Shown here piece by piece: positions 51,373-59,923 of a stretch of DNA of 64,000 bases. The first letter of the stretch is position 1. Every line of letters starts with the position of its first letter. The position numbers and the translations under genes were made by a program. This stretch comes from Telmatospirillum siberiense (GTDB lineage: Bacteria > Pseudomonadota > Alphaproteobacteria > Rhodospirillales > Magnetospirillaceae), in NCBI RefSeq assembly GCF_002845745.1, contig NZ_PIUM01000033.1, forward strand, positions 1 through 64,000, in the 5' to 3' direction. The notes beneath the pieces were generated by a model. It did no database searches and was not told where the DNA came from. It saw only the letters and a program-made list of their open reading frames with translations.

Positions 51373-51484
51373 CCAAGTCTCGATAAGTGCTGCTCATCGA
51401 GACTTGGGCCGGCCCCCGCCGGCCTTACCGGCAATTATCGGGAACGTGCGCGAAGCGCATGGGGCGTTGGCGCGAAGCCAAGGG
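51373..51484. repeat. Left flank of an inverted pair around the aldolase gene
   Basis: A hairpin with arms CCAAGTCTCGAT/ATCGAGACTTGG (51373-51407) is followed by GTTGGCGCGAAGCCAAGGG (51466-51484). Both parts recur in inverted order at 52542-52621. The remaining 51485-51596 holds no feature I can support. Confidence 0.6.
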
Positions 51485-51596
51485 GTGCGGAGGCACCCCG
51501 GAACGCCAAAATGCCGGCAGGGCCTCCAGTAATCCCGGAGACCCCGCTTGTCAAAGCTCAAAGAACGAATAGGGTGCCGCCTTTGGAGGCCACGCC

Positions 51597-52436
51597 TCAA
51601 AGACCGACCGATCGCGCCGCCTGGGCGGCGGAAAGGCCGTCATGGATGATCAGCCGGCAGCCCCGCATCACGGCAGGGGGATTTTTCGCCTGAAAAATGG
51701 TCCGGCCGAACAGAATGCCGGCGGCGCCGCCGGCCATCACCTCGGCCACCAGTTCCAGCACTCCGATGTCGGAACCGCGGCTGCTGCCGCCGGCGATCAG
51801 CACCGGCACCGGCGAGGATTCGGTGACGGGCCGCAGCCCTTCGGCGCTGCCCGGCCAGTCGGTCTTGACGATGTCGGCCCCCATCTCGATGCCGATACGG
51901 GCATGGAAGGCGACGAAGTCGGGATCGAAGACGTCCTTGGCCAGGGCGTTGCGCGCCCCCATGGTCTCGATGATATGGAGAATGCCGTATCTGCGGGCGG
52001 CCTCGTTGACCTTGGCGCAGTCCTCGAAGGACCGCGTCTCCAGGGCCGGATCGTTGGGGGCGACGAACAGATAGGTGATCACCGCCTCGGCGCCGAGCGC
52101 CACGGCGTCCTCCACCGAGGCGATCAGGCGGGTATGCCCGTCACGGTAGGCCAGCGGCGAGCCTTCCCGCCACATGGTGGTCTGATCGAGGCGCAGGATC
52201 AGCGCCGGCCCGCGCTTCGCGGCCAGTTCCCGGCCGAAATGCATGGCCGATCCCAGCGGCAGGATGACGGCGTCGACGCCGGCCTCGGCCATCATCCGCA
52301 AGGTCTCCGCCGGATGGGTCAGCCCCGGTGCCGGCCCCAGTTGCAGCGCATGGTCGAAGGCGATGCAGAATCCGCGCCCGGTCTGAGGATTGATCAGACG
52401 CGACAGGCGCCGCTGTTTTCCTACCGTAGCCAACAT
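51597..52436 (-). CDS. Class I aldolase (DeoC/LsrF/FbaB-like family)
   Basis: A 279-aa TIM-barrel aldolase: RGFCIAFDHALQLGPAPGL at the N-terminus, the GADIVKTDWPG strand with the Schiff-base lysine, and LIAGGSS and GAAGILFGRTIFQ for phosphate binding. Close in pattern to LsrF/DhnA-type enzymes that use phosphorylated ketones. GGGAGG precedes ATG 52436. It lies downstream of the DeoR and DUF1537 genes on the same strand and could act on a product of that pathway such as a DHAP adduct; the true substrate is not clear. It is flanked by inverted repeats. Confidence 0.82.
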   Translation of the reverse strand: MLATVGKQRRLSRLINPQTGRGFCIAFDHALQLGPAPGLTHPAETLRMMAEAGVDAVILPLGSAMHFGRELAAKRGPALILRLDQTTMWREGSPLAYRDGHTRLIASVEDAVALGAEAVITYLFVAPNDPALETRSFEDCAKVNEAARRYGILHIIETMGARNALAKDVFDPDFVAFHARIGIEMGADIVKTDWPGSAEGLRPVTESSPVPVLIAGGSSRGSDIGVLELVAEVMAGGAAGILFGRTIFQAKNPPAVMRGCRLIIHDGLSAAQAARSVGL

Positions 52437-52484
52437 GAGAGGTACCTCCCTTTAGGGTCTGTTCATCAGGCCCTTATACCAACT

Positions 52485-52510
52485 CTCGGTGATCGAAACC
52501 GATCACCGAG
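52485..52510 (-). terminator. Hairpin between deoR and the aldolase gene
   Basis: CTCGGTGATCG and CGATCACCGAG form an 11-bp perfect stem with loop AAAC, 49 bp before the aldolase start. No T-run follows on the minus strand, so it may be a processing or attenuation structure. Confidence 0.4.
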
Positions 52511-52541
52511 CCCTCAATCGCCGGGCGGGATACATCCGTAT

Positions 52542-52621
52542 CCCTTGGCTTCGCGCCAACGATGGCGCGGGCCCTCAATGGGCCAGCCAAGTCTCGATGA
52601 GTCATCCTCATCGAGACTTGG
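52542..52621. repeat. Right flank of the inverted pair around the aldolase gene
   Basis: CCCTTGGCTTCGCGCCAAC (52542-52560) is the exact complement of 51466-51484. The hairpin CCAAGTCTCGATGA/TCATCGAGACTTGG (52587-52621) matches that at 51373. It ends two bases from the DeoR stop codon. Confidence 0.6.
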
Positions 52622-52623
52622 CC

Positions 52624-53427
52624 TTAAACCAACTCGAACGCGATGTTGGCCTGCTGCAGCCTTTGCGCCGCCGGCGCATCCAGTTGCGCGCCGATGAAAA
52701 CCCGATCGAATTCCGACAGGTCGGCGAAATGGTTGAGGGCGCGCGCCTTGAATTTCGAATGGGTCAGCAACAACACCGAACGCTCCGCCGAACTCATCAA
52801 GGCACGCTTCATGCGCACCACCTCCTGGTCCTGGTGATAAAGCGACGTGCCGATCACCGAGGATGCCGAAAGGAACGCCCAGTCGGCCCGCAGCTTCGCC
52901 AGCGATTGTTCGCAAACCAATCCGTAGAAACCCTGGAAGGTGTCGTTATAGGTCCCGCCGGTCAGGATCAGGTGGATATTGGGGCGCCCCCGCAGACGTT
53001 CGCACACGGCCAGGGAATTGGTGATGATGGTGATGAAATCGATGGATTCGAATTCCTCGGCCAGCATCAGGGTGGTGGTGCTGTCATCGATCATGACGAC
53101 GTTCCCCGGTTCCACCAGGGCGCCGGCCGCCTTGGCCAGGGCGCGTTTTTCGGCGACTTCCGTTTGCATGCGATAATGGAAATTGCTTTCGAAAAGCAGC
53201 GAGCCTTCGGCCGTCGCCCCGCCCCGTCCCTTGCGCAGCAACCCGCGCTCCTCCAGAAGATCGAGGTCGCGGTGGATGGTCATCCGGCTCACGCCGAAGT
53301 GGTCCGCCAACTGGTCGAGCTGGACCGTCCTTTCGGCCATCACCAGATTGACGATTTCGCGTCTCCGCTCGGAAGGGGTCATCTTCGCACCGTCATGCCT
53401 GTCGTTGAGGGAACCGTCCATCGTCAT
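52624..53427 (-). CDS. DeoR-family transcriptional regulator
   Basis: A 267-aa DeoR regulator: N-terminal helix-turn-helix (SERRREIVNLVM, QLADHFGVSRMTIHRDLDLLEERG) and a sugar-phosphate isomerase-like sensor domain (VMIDDSTTTLMLA, ITNSLAVCERL, LTGGTYN). Sugar-phosphate effectors are usual. ATG 53427 overlaps the kinase stop by four bases (ATGA); an internal ATG at 53382 is also possible. It probably controls the kinase/aldolase and the divergent pdxA2 unit. Confidence 0.9.
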   Translation of the reverse strand: MTMDGSLNDRHDGAKMTPSERRREIVNLVMAERTVQLDQLADHFGVSRMTIHRDLDLLEERGLLRKGRGGATAEGSLLFESNFHYRMQTEVAEKRALAKAAGALVEPGNVVMIDDSTTTLMLAEEFESIDFITIITNSLAVCERLRGRPNIHLILTGGTYNDTFQGFYGLVCEQSLAKLRADWAFLSASSVIGTSLYHQDQEVVRMKRALMSSAERSVLLLTHSKFKARALNHFADLSEFDRVFIGAQLDAPAAQRLQQANIAFELV

Positions 53428-54800
53428 CGTCCGGCCATCACGCGGCCGAAGGCGTCCGTCCCGCCGGCCTGTCCGCCCTTCAGCACCACCTCGACGCCGT
53501 CGATCGCCGGATCGGGAGCGTGAATACGACACAATGGCGCCCCCGGCAACAGCGGTCCGGCGACTTGCAAGGCCTCGATCCCCATGGCCTCCGCCGCGTA
53601 GGACGAACTGTCGCCACCGGCCAGCAGGATCCGGCCGAGCCCGCCCCTGGCCAGCACATCGCGAACCACCCCGCCCAGAAAGCCGCCGAGAACCCGCGAG
53701 CTGTCCTGCCCCGACAATCCCCGGCGGTCCAGCGCGGCGCGGGTCGGCGCGATGCGGGCGTCGGCGGGCCCGCGAGCCGAATGCAAGACCACGCCGGCGC
53801 TTCCCGCCAGGGCGCGTTCGATCTCGGCGATCAAATCGTCGCGGACACCGTCGCCGCCACCGCTGGCGATCAGTCGCGGCGTGTCGAGCGCGATCAGGGC
53901 GAATCCCCGGCTTTCGGCCCAACCGATCTGTTCGGCGGTAATCGGCGAGCAACTCCCGCACAGAACCAGAAGCTTATCCGCGGCCCCCCTAGCGGCGGGC
54001 GGGGGGACCATGGGCCGGCCGGTCGCCGCGAAATGCTCCGCCAGGGCGTATTCGACACCCGACGAGCCGACCAGGAATCGCGGCGCCGTCTCGGCATGGC
54101 GGACCATCAGGCGGCCGGCGGCCAAGGTCGTCGCGGAATCGAAGGTATCGAGAATCAGAATATCGACACCGGAGGCGAATTCGGCCGCCATGGCGGCGTC
54201 GGCGTCGGGGGCCAGCATCCGCCGGAAATCGAAACCGGCGATCCGGCGGGCCGTCTGGGCGCCCAGATGCCGCCGCAGATCGGCTTCCCCCATCGGCGTC
54301 ACCGGATGACGGCTCATGGTCGGATGACGATCGATGCGGAAGACCTCGTCGCCGCCGGAAAAGGCCGCCGAGGCGAACAGGGTGGAAAACATCACATAAC
54401 GTTTGTGACGGGCGACGCCGACCACCACCAGGACAGGGCCTTCGAAGACATCCTGGCCGATCTCGGCCGCCCGGCCGATGCTGCCGACATTGGGCGCGGA
54501 ATCGAAGGTCGAGCAGGTCTTATAATGGCAGAAGGGAGCCCCCAGGGCCTTCAGGCGCCGGAAAACCCCCGGCAGTTCCTCATCCATCCATTCCGGCGGG
54601 CGGCTGCGGCTGGTGCCGGCCACCCCCACCGCGGCCACGCCCGGATAGCGGGCAAGATCGGATAGCGACGGCGGAGCCAGGAACAATATGGTGGGAATGC
54701 CCGCCATGGTCAGGGCTTCCATGGCATCGGTCGATCCGGTGAAATCGTCGCCGTAGAAGGTCAATGCCAAGCGGCTGGAGATGTCCGTCTTTTCGTCCAT
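53424..54800 (-). CDS. dtnK: Four-carbon acid sugar kinase (DUF1537)
   Basis: A 458-aa DUF1537 kinase: N-terminal LALTFYGDDFTGSTDAM, then VGVAGTSRSRPPEWMDEEL, FCHYKTCSTFDSAPNVGSIG split over the domain junction, LVLCGSCSPITAEQI, and the C-terminal nucleotide segment LLAGGDSSSYAAEAMG and LKGGQAGGTDAFG. DUF1537 proteins phosphorylate D-threonate, L-threonate or D-erythronate; a divergent pdxA2 gene points to D-threonate (DtnK). ATG 54800 gives the family N-terminus; an in-frame start at 54938 adds 46 unmatched residues. Confidence 0.87.
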   Translation of the reverse strand: MDEKTDISSRLALTFYGDDFTGSTDAMEALTMAGIPTILFLAPPSLSDLARYPGVAAVGVAGTSRSRPPEWMDEELPGVFRRLKALGAPFCHYKTCSTFDSAPNVGSIGRAAEIGQDVFEGPVLVVVGVARHKRYVMFSTLFASAAFSGGDEVFRIDRHPTMSRHPVTPMGEADLRRHLGAQTARRIAGFDFRRMLAPDADAAMAAEFASGVDILILDTFDSATTLAAGRLMVRHAETAPRFLVGSSGVEYALAEHFAATGRPMVPPPAARGAADKLLVLCGSCSPITAEQIGWAESRGFALIALDTPRLIASGGGDGVRDDLIAEIERALAGSAGVVLHSARGPADARIAPTRAALDRRGLSGQDSSRVLGGFLGGVVRDVLARGGLGRILLAGGDSSSYAAEAMGIEALQVAGPLLPGAPLCRIHAPDPAIDGVEVVLKGGQAGGTDAFGRVMAGR

Positions 54801-54991
54801 GACCGTCCATTCCCGTTGATGTCCGGAGCCCCGCGCCACGGCGGATCGGACAGGCGACACATCGCGAAAGATATTTCGCACCATCTTATTGAAAGAAATG
54901 TAACATGTTTTATGTGATAATTGTGAGATAGTCTGCACGGTGTCAACGGATTTCCGATGGCGGGCAGCGGCGGCGAGAAGGAATTTTCGGG

Positions 54992-55984
54992 ATGAGAGGA
55001 ATGAACAGCATCGGCATCACCATGGGCGATCCCGCGGGAATCGGCCCCGAGGTCATTTGCAAGGCGATCGCACGCATGACGCCGCAGGAAAAGTCGGCGA
55101 CCCTGGTCATTGGCGATCCGGTGTTCATGGAGCGGGCGAACAGGCTGGTGAAAGCCGGCCTCGCCTTCGTGCCGGAGGGCACGGAACCGGTGCCCGAGGG
55201 CGCCGTCCGCCTTCTGGCCATCGACGCGCCCAACCGCGACGCCATCCTGCCCGGCGTCCTGTCGCCGGACGCCGGAGAGGCGGCCTACCGCTGCGTCAAG
55301 AAGGGCGTCGAACTGGCTTTGGGCGGCGCGATCGACGTTCTCGTCACCGCCTCGATGAACAAGGCCGCGCTGCGCGCCGCGGGGCATCCCTTCAACGGAC
55401 ATGCCGGCCTTCTCGCCCACTTCACCGGGGTGAAGCAATCCTACGCCGTGCTGGCCTGTCCGCAGATGACGGTGATCCATGTCTCGACGCATGTGTCGCT
55501 GGCCAAGGCGGCCGAGGCCTGCCGCGTCGAGGCGATCTTGAAGACCATCCGCGCCGGCCACGCCCATATGCAAAGCACCGGCATCGAGCACCCGCGGATC
55601 GCCGTCGCCGGCCTCAATCCCCATTGCGGCGAAGGCGGACTTTACGGCAGCGAGGATGACGACTACGTGGTCCCGGCCATCGCCCAGGCCAAGGCCGAGG
55701 GCCTCGATGTGGCCGGCCCGGTCCCCGGCGACGTGGTCTTTCAGCAGACCGTGGACGGAAAATACGATCTGGTGGTCGCCCAGTTCCATGATCAGGGCCA
55801 TATTCCGGCCAAGCTGATCGGCCGGCATGAAACGGTCAACGTCACCGCCGGCCTGCCCATCCTGCGCACCTCGGTCGACCATGGCACGGCCTTCGACATC
55901 GCCTGGAAGGGGGTCGCCGACCCCGACAACATGATCGCCGCCATCGCCATGGCCCGCACCATGCGGCCGGTGAAAACGGCTTGA
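54992..55984 (+). CDS. pdxA2: 4-phospho-D-threonate 3-dehydrogenase (PdxA2)
   Basis: A 330-aa PdxA-family NAD-dependent dehydrogenase: ITMGDPAGIGPEVICKA, TASMNKAALRAAGHPFNGHA, the metal histidines in STHVSL, LNPHCGEGG and FHDQGHIPAKL. With the DUF1537 kinase it would oxidise and decarboxylate 4-phospho-D-threonate to DHAP; the genuine vitamin B6 PdxA is less likely in this context. ATG 54992 has AAGGA upstream with long spacing; ATG 55001 is possible. The 191-bp divergent gap holds ACAT-GTTTT-ATGT and should contain the DeoR operator. Confidence 0.87.
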   Translation: MRGMNSIGITMGDPAGIGPEVICKAIARMTPQEKSATLVIGDPVFMERANRLVKAGLAFVPEGTEPVPEGAVRLLAIDAPNRDAILPGVLSPDAGEAAYRCVKKGVELALGGAIDVLVTASMNKAALRAAGHPFNGHAGLLAHFTGVKQSYAVLACPQMTVIHVSTHVSLAKAAEACRVEAILKTIRAGHAHMQSTGIEHPRIAVAGLNPHCGEGGLYGSEDDDYVVPAIAQAKAEGLDVAGPVPGDVVFQQTVDGKYDLVVAQFHDQGHIPAKLIGRHETVNVTAGLPILRTSVDHGTAFDIAWKGVADPDNMIAAIAMARTMRPVKTA

Positions 55985-56029
55985 AATGACGGAAACGGGC
56001 GGGGGAAGTTAAAAAGTCCCTGCCCATTG

Positions 56030-56232
56030 GCGCTAGCATAAGAAAAATCTCCCCTCGCCCCTTGCGGGAGAGGGGACGAGCGAAGCGAGTTGGGTGAGGG
56101 GACTTACGCGCGGGAGCGCGGAAAAAGCGTGCAGAAACAAGCAAGTCTTTATGTCGCGCGGACGCGCTCACCCCTCACCCGGCCGCTAAAGCGACCACCC
56201 TCTCCCGCAAGGGGCGAGGGTTAAGCTAGCGC
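56030..56232. repeat. 203-bp foldback repeat
   Basis: GCGCTAGC (56030-56037) is mirrored by GCTAGCGC (56225-56232). Next to these, CCCTCGCCCCTTGCGGGAGAGGG-like and CCCTCTCCCGCAAGGGGCGAGGG-like arms are complementary. The centre has GGGTGAGGGGACTT and CACCCCTCACCCGG words. It fills the gap between pdxA2 and the VOC gene; no frame of note. Confidence 0.7.
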
Positions 56233-56244
56233 ATTGAGCCCCCC

Positions 56245-56790
56245 TCACCCTTTGAGCGTCTTCAGATCGGGGAAGGGACGGATCGGGTCCTTGCCGTCCC
56301 AGTCCTGGGCGGCTTCGCGGATCATGCGGAACAAGGTGCCCTTGGGCCCGGCGACTTCCGACAATTCGATCACGGTCCCGGGATGGTACTCGGTCTCGAA
56401 ATAGACATAGCGGCCATTGCTGCCGACCTCGCCTTGCATTCCCACCGTGAACCCTTGCGCCAGAAGGCGTTCCAGATCGGCATCGAACGACTGCGTCCAA
56501 TAGGCGACATGCTGGGCGCCGCTGTGCCCGGCCGCCAGGAAATCGCGATACATGGTGGGGGCGTCGTTGCGCTGCTGGATCAGCTCGATCTGCAGGGGGC
56601 CGGAATTGGCCAGGGCCACCGAGGTCACCGGGGACGACGGCTGTCCCTTGTAATGGAATTTCTCCACCGGCACCCGCTCGGCATAGAACCAGGGGCCGAT
56701 TCCCAGCACCTCGGCCCAGTAGCGCATCGCCGCCTCGATGTCCGGAACGACATAGGCAACCTGCCTGATCTCACCAAAAAACCTGCTCAT
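56245..56790 (-). CDS. VOC (glyoxalase/epimerase) family protein
   Basis: A 181-aa protein of the vicinal-oxygen-chelate fold: IRQVAYVVPDIEAAMRYW at the N-terminus, LQIELIQ and HVAYWTQ in the middle and GTVIELSE near the end give the paired beta-alpha-beta-beta-beta modules with metal ligands (H/E). Nearest in style to methylmalonyl-CoA epimerase or glyoxalase-like proteins. GGAGG precedes ATG 56790. On the minus strand between pdxA2 and the TRAP genes; substrate unknown. Confidence 0.8.
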   Translation of the reverse strand: MSRFFGEIRQVAYVVPDIEAAMRYWAEVLGIGPWFYAERVPVEKFHYKGQPSSPVTSVALANSGPLQIELIQQRNDAPTMYRDFLAAGHSGAQHVAYWTQSFDADLERLLAQGFTVGMQGEVGSNGRYVYFETEYHPGTVIELSEVAGPKGTLFRMIREAAQDWDGKDPIRPFPDLKTLKG

Positions 56791-56918
56791 GGAACACCTC
56801 TCCTCCACGCTCCCGTTCGGCTCCGCATATCACATACAGAACATCATTTACGGTGTAGTGTATCAATATTCATGTTATGATGCCAAGCCTGAACAAAAAA
56901 ACCAGGGAGGAAAGAAAC

Positions 56919-57935
56919 ATGACGCCGATAGGCCGCCGCACATTCATCGCAGGGGCCGCAGCCGCGGCTCCGTTACTGGCATTCCCGGCGATCCGCGCCC
57001 ATGCGGCGAGTCGCATCAGCCTCAAATATGGCAACAACCTTCCCCTGTCGCACCCCTTGAACGTCCGCTCGCACGAAGCGGCGGAGCGTATCAAGAAGGA
57101 AACCAACGGCGAGGTGGAGCTCAACATTTTCCCCAACAATCAGCTAGGCGGCGACACCGACATGCTGAGCCAGGTGCGCAGCGGTGCCCTGGACTTCTTC
57201 ACGCCGTCCGCCCTGGTCCTGGCCACCCTGGTTCCGGTGGCGCCGATCAACGCCGTCGGCTTCGCCTTCGCCAATTACGAACAGGTGTGGGCGGCCATGG
57301 ATGGTGAACTGGGGGCCTTCGTCGCCGCCGCCATCGAAAAGGTCGGACTGCATCTCCTGGAGAAGATCTGGGACAACGGCTTCCGCCAGATCACCACCTC
57401 GTCGAAGCCGGTCAACACGCCCGCCGATCTGGCCGGCATCAAGATCCGCGTCCCGGTCAGCCCCCTGGGCATCAGCCTGTTCCAATCCCTGGCGGCCTCG
57501 CCGACCAGCCTGCAGTTCAGCGAGGTCTACACCGCGTTGCAGACCCATGTGGTCGACGCGCAGGAAAACCCGCTGCCGATCATCCAGACGGCCAAGCTTT
57601 ACGAAGTGCAGAAATATGTCTCGCTGACCAACCACATCTGGGACGGCTTCCTGTTCGTCGCCAGTGGCAAGACCTGGAAGCGGCTGCCCGACGACATCCG
57701 CACCATCGTCGCCCGCGCCATCAACGAGTCCGGCGTGCAGCAGCGCCAGGACATCGCCAAGCTCAATCAGTCGGTGCAGACGGACCTGCAGGGACTGGGC
57801 ATGGTCTTCAACAAACCGGAACCGCAGGCCTTCCGCGACACCCTTCGCAAGGCCGGATTCTATGCGCAGTGGAAGGAGAAGTTCGGCGCGGAAGCCTGGA
57901 CACTCCTTGAAAAATATGTCGGTCAGCTCGCCTGA
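56919..57935 (+). CDS. TRAP transporter solute-binding protein (DctP family)
   Basis: A 338-aa DctP-type binding protein. The signal is Tat-like (GRRTFIAGAAAAAPLLAFPA), then LKYGNNLPLSHPLNVRSHEAA, IFPNNQLGGDTDMLSQVRSG, and the conserved ligand arginine region KIRVPVSP. Sialic acid/sugar-acid type; the neighbours suggest D-threonate or a related hydroxy acid. GGGAGG precedes ATG 56919. It overlaps the permease gene by 20 bases if ATG 57916 is used. Confidence 0.9.
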   Translation: MTPIGRRTFIAGAAAAAPLLAFPAIRAHAASRISLKYGNNLPLSHPLNVRSHEAAERIKKETNGEVELNIFPNNQLGGDTDMLSQVRSGALDFFTPSALVLATLVPVAPINAVGFAFANYEQVWAAMDGELGAFVAAAIEKVGLHLLEKIWDNGFRQITTSSKPVNTPADLAGIKIRVPVSPLGISLFQSLAASPTSLQFSEVYTALQTHVVDAQENPLPIIQTAKLYEVQKYVSLTNHIWDGFLFVASGKTWKRLPDDIRTIVARAINESGVQQRQDIAKLNQSVQTDLQGLGMVFNKPEPQAFRDTLRKAGFYAQWKEKFGAEAWTLLEKYVGQLA

Positions 57936-59814
57936 CGTGACGGCGATCGTCGGCGCGTCCTGCCTATCGGCAGACGCGCCGACCGCGCTTCAACGCGCCG
58001 CCGGGCGCTTGAATCGTTGGCTGGCCGTCCTCACAGAAGTTCCCGCGGCCATCCTGGTGGTGGCCGAGATCGCCGTGCTGTTCACCGGCGTCGTCTTCCG
58101 CTACGGCCTCAACCGGCCCCTGGTCTGGAGCGACGAGTTGGCCAGCGTGCTGTTCCTATGGCTCTGCATGCTGGGCGCCGTCATCGCCCAGCGCCGGGGC
58201 GCGCATATGCGCCTCAGGGCCCTGGCCGCCAGTCTCAACGAGCGATGGCGCCATCGGCTGGAGGCATTCTCGACTTCGGTCGTCGCCCTGTTCGTCATCG
58301 AAATCATCGCCCCGGCACTGGAATACACCACCGATCAGGCGATGATCACCACGCCCGCCCTCAATATGCCCGACAGCTACCGCGCCCTGGCGATCCTGGT
58401 CGGCTCCGTGCTCATGCTGCTGGTCGTCCTGCTTCAGGTCATCGAACGGACCATCGGCCGCGAACTGCTGGCGAGCCTGGCCATCATGGGAGTGGTCGCC
58501 TTGGGCCTGTGGCTCGCCGAACCGGTCCTTTCCACCATCGGCAACTGGAACCTGCTGGTGTTCTTCGGCCTGATCGTCCCCTGCCTGGTGATATCGGGAG
58601 CGCCGATCGCCATCGCCTTCGGCGTCGCCACGCTTACCTATCTCGGCATGATGACCGACATGCCGCTTTCCGTCGTCGTCAGTCGCATGGACGAGGGCAT
58701 GTCGACCCTGGTGCTGCTGTCCATTCCGCTGTTCATCTTCTTAGGGTTGCTGATCGAGATGACCGGATTGGCGGCCGTCATGGTCGCCCTTCTCTCCGCG
58801 CTGGTCGGACATCTCCGCGGCGGCCTGTCCTATGTTCTCGTCGGAGCCATGTATCTGGTTTCGGGCATTTCGGGATCGAAGGCGGCCGACATGGCGGCCA
58901 TCGCCCCCGTCCTGCTGCCGGAAATGACGCGGCGCGGCAAGGAGCCGGGCGATCTGATCGGCCTGCTGTCGTCCTCGGCGGCGATGGCGGAGACCATTCC
59001 GCCCAGCATCGTGCTGATCACCGTCGGTTCGGTGACCGGCGTCTCCATCGCCGGCCTGTTCTCCGGCGGCCTGCTGCCGGCGGCGCTCGGCGCCCTGGGT
59101 CTGGTCGCGGTCATCTTCATGCGTTCGCGCAAGGATGACGTCGGCGAGGTCCGCCGGGCATCCGGACGGGAAATCGGCAAGGCCCTGATCGTCGCCCTGC
59201 CGGCCCTCATCCTGCCCATGGTCATCCGCTGGGCCGTGGTCAGCGGCGTGGCCACGGCGACGGAGGTGTCGTCCATCGGCATCGTCTATACGGTGTTGAT
59301 GAGCCTGGTGATCTACCGTCGTTTCCACTGGAAACGCTGCGGTCCGCTGCTGGTCGAGACGGCGTCGCTCTCGGGCGCCATCCTGATCATCTTGGGGACG
59401 GCGACGGCCATGGCCTGGGCTTTGACCCAGTCCGGCTTTTCGGCGCAACTGGCGGCCGCCATGGCCGGAGTGCCGGGGGGACGGGCCGGATTCCTCGCCC
59501 TTTCCATCGTCGTCTTCGCCATCCTGGGCAGCGTCCTGGAAGGTATTCCGGCCATCGTCCTGTTCGGTCCGCTGCTGTTCCCGGTGGCGGCGGCCTTCGG
59601 CATCAACCAGATCCACTATGCCATCATGGTGGTGCTCTCGATGAGCCTGGGCCTGTTCACCCCGCCGCTCGGCATCGGCTTCTATCAGGCCTGCGCCATC
59701 GGGCGGGTCGATCCCGAGAAGGCCATGCATGCCTGCTGGCCCTATATGGCGGCCCTTCTGATCGCCGCCATCATCGTCGCCTGCGTGCCCTGGCTGGCCC
59801 TGCCGGGGTTCTGA
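57916..59814 (+). CDS. Fused TRAP transporter permease DctQM
   Basis: A 632-aa fusion of the small (DctQ, about 40-190, FRYGLNRPLVWSDELASVLF) and large (DctM, about 210-632) permease subunits. DctM motifs are present: IPLFIFLGLLIEMTG, VSGISGSKAADMAAIAPVLLPEM, and GIPAIVLFGPLLFPVA. About 16 helices. It uses an ion gradient to import the solute. Start ATG 57916 lies inside the binding-protein gene; GTG 57937 is an alternative. Spacing to the upstream gene favours coupling. Confidence 0.88.
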   Translation: MSVSSPDVTAIVGASCLSADAPTALQRAAGRLNRWLAVLTEVPAAILVVAEIAVLFTGVVFRYGLNRPLVWSDELASVLFLWLCMLGAVIAQRRGAHMRLRALAASLNERWRHRLEAFSTSVVALFVIEIIAPALEYTTDQAMITTPALNMPDSYRALAILVGSVLMLLVVLLQVIERTIGRELLASLAIMGVVALGLWLAEPVLSTIGNWNLLVFFGLIVPCLVISGAPIAIAFGVATLTYLGMMTDMPLSVVVSRMDEGMSTLVLLSIPLFIFLGLLIEMTGLAAVMVALLSALVGHLRGGLSYVLVGAMYLVSGISGSKAADMAAIAPVLLPEMTRRGKEPGDLIGLLSSSAAMAETIPPSIVLITVGSVTGVSIAGLFSGGLLPAALGALGLVAVIFMRSRKDDVGEVRRASGREIGKALIVALPALILPMVIRWAVVSGVATATEVSSIGIVYTVLMSLVIYRRFHWKRCGPLLVETASLSGAILIILGTATAMAWALTQSGFSAQLAAAMAGVPGGRAGFLALSIVVFAILGSVLEGIPAIVLFGPLLFPVAAAFGINQIHYAIMVVLSMSLGLFTPPLGIGFYQACAIGRVDPEKAMHACWPYMAALLIAAIIVACVPWLALPGF

Positions 59815-59923
59815 GAACAGCCCATCAAAGGTGACGTCGGCCTACCCGGCCGGCGTCACCGCTCTTTTTTCCCGATGTCGGCAATGGCACTCTGTCCCCT
59901 CGCACAGACGAGGAGCGCCCCCC

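Noticed and set aside
54992-55984. Vitamin B6 biosynthesis pdxA
   Set aside because: Divergent DUF1537 kinase and DeoR gene point to the PdxA2 catabolic subgroup; no other B6 gene is near.
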